Assembly (NCBI RefSeq): GCF_008033115.1
Contig: NZ_CP041203.1
Coordinates: forward strand, 2,232,001 to 2,296,000
From: Cellulomonas sp. Y8
GTDB lineage: Bacteria > Actinomycetota > Actinomycetes > Actinomycetales > Cellulomonadaceae
Reading direction: 5' to 3'
Length of the DNA: 64,000 nt
Shown in pieces: positions 11,103-18,315 of this stretch (the first letter of the stretch is position 1; every line of letters starts with the position of its first letter). The notes under the pieces were generated by a model that made no database searches, had not been told where the DNA came from, and worked only from the letters and a program-made list of their open reading frames with translations. A program made the translations under genes and the position numbers.

Positions 11103-11471
11103 ATGACGACCGTGCGGACCGGGACGGTGTTCCTCGGGGCGCTGCTGGGTGCCCTGCTGCTCGCCGCCTGCGGCGGTCCGTCGGAGGCCGAGCGGGAGCA
11201 GGCGTTCGTCGACGCGATCGCCGAGCACGAGGGCGTCGACCTCAGCGAGGAGTGGCTGACCCGGGACACGCTCGCGATGGGCAGCCAGCCGTGCCGGGCC
11301 ATGGCGGGCATCGACGGCGTCGAGGGGGACGGCGGCGAGAGCGCGTTCGCGCGCTGGCTCGCCGAGGACGAGGAGTACGCGCTCGTGGTCTGGGACGCCG
11401 CCGTCGAGCACCTGTGCCCCGACCAGGCGGACCGGTACGCGGAGCTGCGCGACCAGGCCGGCGTGGGCTAG
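11103..11471 (+). CDS. DUF732-like lipoprotein
   Basis: The 122-residue product begins with a lipoprotein signal ending LLLAAC (C23), so it is probably anchored outside the membrane. The mature part has two further cysteines, in SQPCRAM and EHLCPDQ. They could form the disulfide seen in DUF732 proteins of actinobacteria. GAGGGGGACGG precedes ATG 11103. Its TAG stop lies in the palindrome GCTAGC, which also supplies the TAG stop of the convergent LysR gene (4-base overlap). Function unknown. Confidence 0.75.
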   Translation: MTTVRTGTVFLGALLGALLLAACGGPSEAEREQAFVDAIAEHEGVDLSEEWLTRDTLAMGSQPCRAMAGIDGVEGDGGESAFARWLAEDEEYALVVWDAAVEHLCPDQADRYAELRDQAGVG

Positions 11472-12382
11472 CCGGAGGTCGTCGCGCGCAGGACGTGCGC
11501 GGCGAGGTCGTGCGCGGACGGGGTCGGCCGCCGAGACCGCGCCCAGACCATGCGGAGCGTGCGGGTGAGGTCGACACCCTCGACCGCGACGCGGACCAGG
11601 TCGCCGCGGTCGATCTCGTCGGCGACCGTCAGCCGGGACAGCACGGCCGCGGCGCTCCCGCCGCGCACCACGTTCTTCACCGCGGACGTCGACCCGAGCT
11701 GCGCGGGGGAGCCGGCGAGCGGGTGGCCCGCGGCGGTCAGCGCCTGCTCCAGCACCGCGCGGGTGCCGGACCCGGCTTCGCGCACGGCCAGGGGTGCGCG
11801 CGCGAGCTCCGTCGCGGTGACCGGTCGCCGCCGGCGCGCCCACGGGTGGCCAGGCGCGACGACGACGACCAGCTCGTCGTCCCCGACCGACCGGGCGTCC
11901 AGGCCGTCGGCGACGCCCGGGCCCTCGACGAACCCCAGGTCGGCGCGGCCGTGCAGGACCGCCTCCATCACGTCGCGCGAGTTGGCGACCACCAGGTCGA
12001 CGACCGCGGCCCCGGCGGGCAGCGTCGCCAGCCATCCCGGGACGAGGTACTCGGCGACGCTCAGGCTGGCGGCCACCCGGACCCGGCCCTGCTGGGCGCT
12101 GCGCAGCGCCTGCACCTCGCGCTCGAGCGCGTCGGAGGCGGCCAGGACGTCCCGGGCCCGCCCGAGCAGGGCCGTGCCCGACGGGGTCAGCCGCGTGCCG
12201 GACGCCGCGCGCGTGACCAGCGTCAGGCCGGTCTGCCGCTCGAGCCGGCGCAGGCCGGTGCTGACCGACGGCTGCGCGAGCCCGAGGGCCCGCGCAGCGC
12301 CGGACAGGGAGCCGTGCGCGTCGACCGCCTCCAGCAGCTCGAGGGCGCCGAGCGGGATGCGTCGTGGGGGGACGGAGTCCAT
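11468..12382 (-). CDS. LysR-family transcriptional regulator
   Basis: The 304-residue product has the LysR N-terminal winged HTH (LELLEAVDAHGSLSGAARALGLAQPSVSTGLRRLE split across residues 14-48) followed by a periplasmic-binding-like effector domain from about residue 90. It is divergent from a YeiH-family exporter gene with about 70 bases between starts. That is the usual layout for a LysR protein controlling its neighbour, as with YeiE/YeiH or CysB-like regulators of sulfur genes. The effector is unknown. Confidence 0.92.
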   Translation of the reverse strand: MDSVPPRRIPLGALELLEAVDAHGSLSGAARALGLAQPSVSTGLRRLERQTGLTLVTRAASGTRLTPSGTALLGRARDVLAASDALEREVQALRSAQQGRVRVAASLSVAEYLVPGWLATLPAGAAVVDLVVANSRDVMEAVLHGRADLGFVEGPGVADGLDARSVGDDELVVVVAPGHPWARRRRPVTATELARAPLAVREAGSGTRAVLEQALTAAGHPLAGSPAQLGSTSAVKNVVRGGSAAAVLSRLTVADEIDRGDLVRVAVEGVDLTRTLRMVWARSRRPTPSAHDLAAHVLRATTSG

Positions 12383-12451
12383 AGCCTCAGGCTAGAGCGC
12401 GGCAGGCAGGTCGGCGTTCCGCGGCGGCGCGCGGCGCCGGATGCTGGGAGG

Positions 12452-13528
12452 GTGCTGCCCGCTCCGCCCCCCGCCTCGACCGCTCCGCCCGCCGCCCGTC
12501 GGCACGTGCTCGGCCTCGACCGGGCCGTCGTGCCCGGGCTGGCCGCCGCGCTGCTCGTCGGCGCGGCCTGCGTCGGCCTGACGGCCCTCGTCCCCGTGCT
12601 GCCGGGCCTGCTGGTCGCCATCGTGCTCGGCGCGATCGCCCGGTCCGCGGGGCTGGTCCCGGCGGTGCTCGAGCCCGGGCTCGCGTGGACGGGCCGGCGG
12701 GTGCTCCGCGCCGGGGTCGTCCTGCTCGGGCTGCAGCTGTCCGTCCGGGACCTGCTGGGTCTCGGGGCGGGCGAGGCGGTCGTGCTGCTGGCCACGGTGT
12801 CCGCGACGTTCGCCGCGACGCTGTGGCTCGGCCGCGTCCTCGGCGTCGGGCGGCGCCTGACGCTGCTCGTCGCGACCGGGTTCTCGATCTGCGGGGCCGC
12901 GGCGGTCGCGGCGATGAGCCCCGTCGCGGAGGCCGAGGAGGACGAGGTCGCCACCGCCGTCGCGCTGGTGACCGTCTACGGCAGCCTCGCGATCCTGGTG
13001 GTGCCGCTCACGGCGGGCGCGCTCGGGCTCGCCGACCGGACCGCCGGGCTCTGGGCGGGGATGGCGGTGCACGAGGTCGCCCAGGTGGTGGCCGCGGCGG
13101 GGACCGTGTCGGCCGCGGCGCTGTCGGTCGCGGTCGTCGCGAAGCTCGCCCGGGTCGTGCTGCTCGCGCCGCTCGTGGCGGGGGTCGGTCTGGTGCGGCG
13201 GCGGTCGGCCGCCCGAGGCGGGGACGACGGCGGTGCGGCGGGGGGTGCTCGCGGGCGCCGGCGCGGCGCGGCGCCGCTCGTGCCGCTGTTCGTGGTCGGG
13301 TTCGTCGTCGCGGTGGCGGTGCGGTCGGCAGGCCTCGTCCCGGAGCTCGTCCTGCCGGCGGTGAAGCCGGTCACCACGCTGCTCCTCGGGGCGGCGATGA
13401 CGGCCCTCGGGACGCAGATCCACCTGGGGCGGCTGGTGCGGACCGGAGGTCGGCCGCTGGCGCTCGGCGCGGCGGCGACGGTCGTGGCGATGGCGGTGAG
13501 CCTGGCGGGGCTGCTGGCGATCGGCTGA
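12452..13528 (+). CDS. YeiH-family putative sulfate exporter / permease
   Basis: The 358-residue product has about ten hydrophobic spans and typical YeiH/PSE (UPF0324) motifs: a CVGLTALVPVLPGLLVAIVLG segment near residue 45, GFSICGAAAVAAM, and HEVAQVVAA. Family members are called putative sulfate exporters, but transport has rarely been shown. GTG 12452 is immediately preceded by GGGAGG, which is tight; a later GTG at 12506 is a plausible alternative start. It is divergent from the LysR gene, which may regulate it. Confidence 0.85.
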   Translation: MLPAPPPASTAPPAARRHVLGLDRAVVPGLAAALLVGAACVGLTALVPVLPGLLVAIVLGAIARSAGLVPAVLEPGLAWTGRRVLRAGVVLLGLQLSVRDLLGLGAGEAVVLLATVSATFAATLWLGRVLGVGRRLTLLVATGFSICGAAAVAAMSPVAEAEEDEVATAVALVTVYGSLAILVVPLTAGALGLADRTAGLWAGMAVHEVAQVVAAAGTVSAAALSVAVVAKLARVVLLAPLVAGVGLVRRRSAARGGDDGGAAGGARGRRRGAAPLVPLFVVGFVVAVAVRSAGLVPELVLPAVKPVTTLLLGAAMTALGTQIHLGRLVRTGGRPLALGAAATVVAMAVSLAGLLAIG

Positions 13529-13550
13529 CCGCCCGACCGCCCCTGACGAG

Positions 13551-13561
13551 GAAAGAGTTTC
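13551..13561. promoter_or_regulatory. GAAA-N3-TTTC operator-like palindrome (upstream site)
   Basis: GAAAGAGTTTC sits in a larger perfect inverted repeat GGAAA-GAG-TTTCC (13550-13562). It is AT-rich against its surroundings and lies about 50 bases upstream of the -35 of the ABC operon. A second GAAA-N3-TTTC site lies downstream of the -10. The motif resembles LacI-family half-sites. Confidence 0.5.
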
Positions 13562-13611
13562 CGCACAGTTCACGCTTGCGTATCGGTCGGTGAGCGGCTC
13601 CAGAATGCGCG

Positions 13612-13641
13612 TTGACAGGCCTCTCGGCACGCCGATACGTT
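13612..13641 (+). promoter_or_regulatory. Sigma-70-type promoter of the sugar ABC operon
   Basis: TTGACA at 13612-13617 and TACGTT at 13636-13641 are separated by 18 bp, a strong match for a housekeeping promoter. The start would be near 13648, leaving a leader of about 165 bases. That leader includes a perfect hairpin GGCGCACG-CAGG-CGTGCGCC (13684-13703). Confidence 0.7.
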
Positions 13642-13662
13642 GCCGACAGCTCACAAGAGAGC

Positions 13663-13673
13663 GAAAGTTTTTC
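13663..13673. promoter_or_regulatory. GAAA-N3-TTTC operator-like palindrome (downstream site)
   Basis: GAAAGTTTTTC has the same GAAA-N3-TTTC form as the site at 13551-13561, 112 bp away. It lies about 15 bases after the predicted transcription start, where a repressor would block elongation or loop to the upstream site. Confidence 0.45.
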
Positions 13674-13813
13674 TCGACAGTCCGGCGCACGCAGGCGTGC
13701 GCCGCATGTCCGTCCTGGCATCCGTTTCACGGTCTCAGCCGTGCCCGGGCGGTGCGCCCGAGGGTCGCGTCCAGCGCGCCCCTGACGCCCCGTGCCCAGG
13801 AGGTCCTGCCGTC

Positions 13814-14758
13814 ATGCCCGTCACCGCCCGGAGGTCCGGCCGAGGGGGTGCCGCCCCCGTGCGGCGGCTCCTGTACTCCCAGCGGCTCGCGCCGTACCTG
13901 TTCATCCTGCCGTTCGTGGCCACGCTGGCGCTGTTCTGGATCATCCCGGTCGCCCGGTCGGTCGTGATGTCGACGCAGGAGGTCCTCTACGGCCAGACCA
14001 CCTCGGTCGGCCTCGACAACTACGCCCGCCTGTGGAACGACAGCGTCTTCTGGACCGCGATGTTCAACAGCGCGCGGTACATGGTCCTGACGCTGGCGCT
14101 CCTCATCCCGATCCCGATGCTCCTCGCGGCCGTGGTGAACTCCCGGATCGGCAGCCCGCGGGTCAAGGCGTTCTTCAAGGCGTCCCTTTTCGTCCCCGCG
14201 CTCACCTCGGTGGTGGTCGCCGGCCTGGTGTTCCGGCTCATGTTCTCCGAGTCGGAGAACGCGGTGATGAACCAGGTGCTGCAGCTGGTCGGGCTCGGGC
14301 CCGTCCGGTGGCTGCGCGAGGACCTCACCGGGCTGGCGGCGCTCCTGGCGCTCGCCGTCTGGCGCTGGACCGGCGTCAACACCATGTACTTCATCGCCGG
14401 GATGCAGTCGATCCCCGGCGAGTACTACGAGGCGGCGTCGATCGACGGCGCGAACAAGCGCCAGCAGTTCCTGCGGATCACGGTGCCGAACCTCCGGCCG
14501 ACGATGGTCTACGTCACCACCATCAGCGTGTACGGCGGCCTCGCGATGTTCCTCGAGAGCTTCATGCTCTACGGCGGGAACGCGTCCCCCAACAACCAGG
14601 GCCTGACCGTCGTCGGCTACCTCTACCGCCGCGGCATCGAGCAGAACGACCTCGGCTTCGCGTCCGCCGTCGGGATCGTGCTGCTCGTCGTGGTCATGGC
14701 GATCAACATCACGCAGCTGACCCTCTCCGGCACGTTCAGGAAGGAGCACGTGCGATGA
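13814..14758 (+). CDS. Carbohydrate ABC transporter permease (MalF/LacF-type)
   Basis: The 314-residue product has six predicted membrane spans and the EAA loop typical of sugar permeases (YYEAASIDGANKRQQFLRIT, near residue 210), which contacts the ATPase. AGGAGG at 13799-13804 sets the start at ATG 13814. It is the first gene of a permease-permease-binding-protein operon with no ATPase gene. In actinobacteria such importers usually share a genome-encoded MsiK-type ATPase. The substrate is probably an oligosaccharide, not identifiable further. Confidence 0.92.
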   Translation: MPVTARRSGRGGAAPVRRLLYSQRLAPYLFILPFVATLALFWIIPVARSVVMSTQEVLYGQTTSVGLDNYARLWNDSVFWTAMFNSARYMVLTLALLIPIPMLLAAVVNSRIGSPRVKAFFKASLFVPALTSVVVAGLVFRLMFSESENAVMNQVLQLVGLGPVRWLREDLTGLAALLALAVWRWTGVNTMYFIAGMQSIPGEYYEAASIDGANKRQQFLRITVPNLRPTMVYVTTISVYGGLAMFLESFMLYGGNASPNNQGLTVVGYLYRRGIEQNDLGFASAVGIVLLVVVMAINITQLTLSGTFRKEHVR

Positions 14759-15666
14759 CCGCGGCCCCCGCACGCCCCCGCCCCGCGTCCCCCGCCCCGC
14801 CCGTGTCCGGCGCGGGTCCCCGCCGGCCCGCCCCGCGCGGCGTCCGGGCGCTGTCGGCCCTGCAGTCGGCCGCCCTGATCGCGATCGCGCTCGTCGCCCT
14901 CGTCCCGCTCGCCGCGATCCTCGTGGCCACGTTCCAGTCGGGCGCCGACATCATGCGCGGCGGGATCACGCTCGCCGTCGACCCGGCGACGCTCAGCCTG
15001 GACAACTGGACGATGCTGTTCACCGACTCCGGTCCGTACTTCCGGTGGTTCGCCAACTCGCTCGTCGTGACGGTGGTCCAGGTCGTCGGGACCCTGCTGG
15101 TCAGCTCGTTCGTGGCCTACGGCTTCGCGATGTACGACTTCCGCGGCCGCACCCCGCTGTTCATCGCGGTGCTCGCCATCATGGCCGTCCCGTTCGAGAT
15201 GGTCATGCTCCCGCTGTACGTCCAGGTGAACGAGATGGGGCTCGCCGACACCTACGCGGTCATCGTGATCCCGTTCCTCGCCGCGGCCGTGACGATCTTC
15301 TTCTTCCGGCAGTACTTCCTCGGGGTGCCCAAGGAGATCCTCGAGGCCGGGCGGGTGGACGGCGTCACGGAGTTCGGCATCTTCTTCCGGCTGGTCCTGC
15401 CGATCGCGCGCCCCGCGATCGCCGCCATGGCGATCCTCAACGGGATGATGTGCTGGAACAACCTGCTGTGGCCGCTCCTCGTGCTGCGCTCCTCCGAGAA
15501 GTTCACGCTGCCGATCGGGTTGAACACCCTGATCACGCCGTACGCGAACAACTACGGCCTCCTCATCGTCGGGTCGTTCTTCTCGCTCGTCCCGATCTTG
15601 GTCCTCTTCCTCGCCTTCCAGCGTTTTTTCGTGGAGGGAATGACCGCGGGCGCCGTCAAGGGCTGA
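14755..15666 (+). CDS. Carbohydrate ABC transporter permease (MalG/AraQ-type)
   Basis: The 303-residue product has a Pro/Ala-rich cytoplasmic N-terminus, six membrane spans, and an EAA loop (LEAGRVDGVTEFGIFFRLVL) near residue 200. It pairs with the preceding permease to form the channel. ATG 14755 overlaps the preceding stop (ATGA), so the two subunits are made in coupled fashion. Confidence 0.93.
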   Translation: MTAAPARPRPASPAPPVSGAGPRRPAPRGVRALSALQSAALIAIALVALVPLAAILVATFQSGADIMRGGITLAVDPATLSLDNWTMLFTDSGPYFRWFANSLVVTVVQVVGTLLVSSFVAYGFAMYDFRGRTPLFIAVLAIMAVPFEMVMLPLYVQVNEMGLADTYAVIVIPFLAAAVTIFFFRQYFLGVPKEILEAGRVDGVTEFGIFFRLVLPIARPAIAAMAILNGMMCWNNLLWPLLVLRSSEKFTLPIGLNTLITPYANNYGLLIVGSFFSLVPILVLFLAFQRFFVEGMTAGAVKG

Positions 15667-15696
15667 CCCGTGCGACGCACACAAAGGAGAAGCAGA

Positions 15697-17040
15697 ATGT
15701 CACGAACAAGGACGACGGCGTCCGTGGTCGCCGGGGCGATGGTGCTGGCGGCGTGCCTCGCGTGCGGGACCGGGGGCGGGGCGGACAGCCCGCGGGACGC
15801 CCCGAGCGACGCGGACGGCTCGACGCCGGTGGAGATGTGGATCTTCGGCGAGCTGCACGGGGTGCTGTACGAGCAGATGGCGGACCGGTGGAACGAGCTG
15901 AACCCGGACCGCGCGATCGATCTCCGCCTCACCGTGTACCCGTACCAGGACATGCACAACAAGCTGCAGCTCGCGGCCAACTCCGGCACCGGCATGCCGG
16001 ACCTGGTCGACATCGAGGTGACGAAGTTCGCCAACTTCGTCCGCGGCGACACCCCGCCGCTCATGGACCTGTCCGCCGTCGCCGAGCCCTACCGCGAGGA
16101 CGTGGTCGAGGCGCGGCTCGACCTGTACAGCCGCGGCGACGCGGTCTACGGGCTCCCGACCCACGTCGGCGCGTTCGTCACGTTCTACAACACCGAGCTG
16201 CTCGACGAGGCAGGCGTCGACTACACGACGATCGCCACCTGGGACGACTTCGCCGCAGCGGGTGCGGAGTACAGCGCCGCCACGGGGCGGGCGTTCGGCA
16301 CGGCGAACACCGACGTGTTCTTCGTGGAGCCGCTGGTGATCGCCCAGAACGGTGGCGAGCTGTTCGCCGAGGACGGCACGGTCCAGGTCGACGACCCGGT
16401 CGTGGTCGAGTCCTTCGAGATGATGCAGGCCATGGTCGACGCGGGCGCGATCTCGCCGATCCCGGGATCGAGCCCCGACGACGAGGAGGCGTACGGGGCC
16501 ATCGCGCGCGGCGACTACGCCGCGATCGTCTACCCCGCCTGGTACACCTCGCGGTTCGTCGACTACATGCCCGACCTCGCGGGGAAGATCGCCATCGCGC
16601 CCGCGCCGGTCGTGCCCGGGTCGGACACGCGGACGATCGGCGGCGGGGGCACCGGCACCGCGGTCGCGGCGGACTCGCCCGTCCGTGACCTGGCGGCCGA
16701 GTGGCTCGCGTTCGCCAAGCTCTCCCCGGAGGCCAACGTCGCCGTGTGGGAGGTGCTCGGGTTCGACCCCGTGAACATGGCGGTGTGGGAGGACGAGGAG
16801 GTCACCCGGAACCCGGAGAACCAGTTCAACCAGTACTTCACGACCAACCTGTTCGACGTGCTGAACGAGGTCAAGGACGGCATCGGGCACTTCGAGTCGT
16901 TCGCCAGCCCCGACCTGCCGGCGGTGAACAGCCGGTTCGGCACGGTGACGCTCACCGAGATCTACGAATCCGGTGTGCCGGCGCGCGAGGCGCTCGAGCA
17001 GGCGCAGCGCGAGCTCAGGAACGAGCTGCGGCAGGGCTGA
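15697..17040 (+). CDS. Sugar ABC transporter substrate-binding lipoprotein
   Basis: The 447-residue product starts with a lipoprotein signal (VLAACLAC; the lipidated residue is C20 or C23), followed by a Gly/Asp-rich linker and a family-1 extracellular binding fold. Typical segments are VEMWIFGELHGVLYEQMADRWNELNP (spread over residues 42-67), GMPDLVDIEV and NTELLDEAGVDY. AAAGGAGAAG precedes ATG 15697. It captures the sugar for the two permeases encoded upstream, 30 bases away. A 16-bp perfect hairpin follows the stop. Confidence 0.93.
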   Translation: MSRTRTTASVVAGAMVLAACLACGTGGGADSPRDAPSDADGSTPVEMWIFGELHGVLYEQMADRWNELNPDRAIDLRLTVYPYQDMHNKLQLAANSGTGMPDLVDIEVTKFANFVRGDTPPLMDLSAVAEPYREDVVEARLDLYSRGDAVYGLPTHVGAFVTFYNTELLDEAGVDYTTIATWDDFAAAGAEYSAATGRAFGTANTDVFFVEPLVIAQNGGELFAEDGTVQVDDPVVVESFEMMQAMVDAGAISPIPGSSPDDEEAYGAIARGDYAAIVYPAWYTSRFVDYMPDLAGKIAIAPAPVVPGSDTRTIGGGGTGTAVAADSPVRDLAAEWLAFAKLSPEANVAVWEVLGFDPVNMAVWEDEEVTRNPENQFNQYFTTNLFDVLNEVKDGIGHFESFASPDLPAVNSRFGTVTLTEIYESGVPAREALEQAQRELRNELRQG

Positions 17041-17052
17041 GCTCCGGCCGAC

Positions 17053-17100
17053 GGATCCACTCGCACCGACGCGCGTGGGCGTGCCGGTGCGAGTGGATCC
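17053..17100 (+). terminator. 16-bp perfect hairpin after the sugar ABC operon
   Basis: GGATCCACTCGCACCG (17053-17068) pairs perfectly with CGGTGCGAGTGGATCC (17085-17100) around a 16-base loop, 12 bases after the stop of the binding protein. It has no U-tract. It most likely ends or protects the operon transcript. Confidence 0.8.
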
Positions 17101-17159
17101 ATCGCGCGGGCCACGGCCGCGTCACGCGCGCGACACGCGCGCCTGGGAGACTGGGCGGC

Positions 17160-17603
17160 ATGACCCGCCCCGTCCTCGTCGTCGCCGCCGCGCTGGTCGA
17201 CGACCTCGCCGCCCCGGGCGCCCTGCTGGCGGCCCGCCGCCGCGCGCCCGTGAGCCTCGCGGGCCGGTGGGAGTTCCCCGGCGGCAAGGTGGAGCCGGGC
17301 GAGTCCCCCGAGGACGCCGTGCACCGGGAGATCCGCGAGGAGCTGGGTGTCGCCGTCGAGCTCGGCGCGGAGCTCGTCGGACCCGACGACGGCGCCTGGT
17401 GGCTCAACGAGCGGTACGTGATGCGGCTCTGGCTGGCCCGCGTGACGGCCGGGGAACCCCGGCCCCTGGTCGAGCACGACGACCTGCGCTGGCTGCCGCG
17501 CGGGCGGTGGCTCACGGTGCCCTGGCTGGACGCGGACGTGCGGATCGTCGAGGCGCTGGCGGCGGCGACGGACCCGGCGGACACCGCTCGGCGCACTGCC
17601 TGA
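17160..17603 (+). CDS. NUDIX hydrolase, MutT-like (deoxy)nucleoside triphosphate pyrophosphohydrolase
   Basis: The 147-residue product has a complete Nudix box at about residues 41-64: GGKVEPGES, then REIREELGV, with all the metal-binding glutamates. WEFPGGK directly before it is typical of MutT/NudG-like enzymes that sanitise oxidised nucleotides. ATG 17160 gives the standard N-terminus. The exact substrate is not readable. Confidence 0.9.
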   Translation: MTRPVLVVAAALVDDLAAPGALLAARRRAPVSLAGRWEFPGGKVEPGESPEDAVHREIREELGVAVELGAELVGPDDGAWWLNERYVMRLWLARVTAGEPRPLVEHDDLRWLPRGRWLTVPWLDADVRIVEALAAATDPADTARRTA

Positions 17604-17643
17604 CCTGCAGGTTCATCTGTCAGCGAACACGACCCCGCTTGAT

Positions 17644-17673
17644 CTGGCACTCGCACCTGTCGAGTGCTAGAAC
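17644..17673 (+). promoter_or_regulatory. CIRCE operator overlapping the hsp20 promoter
   Basis: CTGGCACTC (17644-17652), a 9-base spacer and GAGTGCTAG (17662-17670) match the CIRCE element (TTAGCACTC-N9-GAGTGCTAA), with one mismatch between the arms. TGGCAC (17645-17650) and TAGAAC (17668-17673), 17 bp apart, form a likely -35/-10 lying on the operator. HrcA binding would therefore block the promoter until heat shock. hrcA itself is not in the window. Confidence 0.88.
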
Positions 17674-17765
17674 ATCTCTCGTAGCCCTCCTGGCGCGGCA
17701 GCGCCGGGGCAGCAGCGGTCCCGGACCGTCCGGACCGCCGTGACGCTTCGAGGAGGTGACGGGCT

Positions 17766-18224
17766 GTGGCTACGCGATTCGACCCGTTCCAGGAGATGGA
17801 CCGGCTGATGAACCAGGTCCTCGGTCAGCAGCGCGCGTCGGCGACCATGCCGATGGACCTGTTCCGCTCGGGCGACCACTACGTCCTGAGCGTCGACCTG
17901 CCGGGCGCGGACCCCGGTTCGATCGACGTGAACGTCGACGACCGCACCCTCACGATCCGCGCGCAGCGCACCGCGCGCACGGAGGACGGGGTGCAGTGGC
18001 TCGCCAAGGAGCGCCCCGTCGGGACCTACGCGCGGCAGCTCACCGTCGGGCGCGGGCTCGACCTGGACGCCATCACCGCGTCGTACGCGGACGGCGTGCT
18101 GTCGCTGACGATCCCGGTGGCCGAGGAGGCCAAGCCGCGCCGCATCGAGGTCAGCACCGGTGGGACGCCGGCGACCATCGAGGCGGGCGCCGACGCCGCT
18201 CCGCAGGAGCGTGCGAGCGCCTGA
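17766..18224 (+). CDS. Hsp20/alpha-crystallin family small heat-shock protein
   Basis: The 152-residue product has an N-terminal helix (FDPFQEMDRLMNQVL), the alpha-crystallin domain from about residue 35 (HYVLSVDLPGADPGSIDVNVDDRTLTI in pieces) and the C-terminal signature ASYADGVLSLTIPV. It acts as an ATP-independent holdase for unfolded proteins. AGGAGG at 17751-17756 sets GTG 17766. The CIRCE site just upstream predicts control by HrcA. Confidence 0.95.
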   Translation: MATRFDPFQEMDRLMNQVLGQQRASATMPMDLFRSGDHYVLSVDLPGADPGSIDVNVDDRTLTIRAQRTARTEDGVQWLAKERPVGTYARQLTVGRGLDLDAITASYADGVLSLTIPVAEEAKPRRIEVSTGGTPATIEAGADAAPQERASA

Positions 18225-18243
18225 CCGGCGACGCGGCTGCACG

Positions 18244-18285
18244 ACGACCGCCCCGGCCCCCCGCGTGGGGGACCGGGGCGGTCGT
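18244..18285. terminator. Bidirectional hairpin between hsp20 and metE
   Basis: ACGACCGCCCCGG (18244-18256) pairs with CCGGGGCGGTCGT (18273-18285), extended by an inner CCCCC/GGGGG stem. It lies 20 bases past the hsp20 stop and 31 bases from the metE stop on the opposite strand, so it could end both transcripts. Confidence 0.8.
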
Positions 18286-18315
18286 GCGTCCGGGTCGCAC
18301 CGGGCCGGCGGCGCG

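Noticed and set aside
17053..17100. The 16-bp hairpin after the ABC operon as a fifth 19-bp-phased element
   Set aside because: It has only one forward and one inverted copy; no core recurs 19 bp away, so it is an ordinary hairpin.
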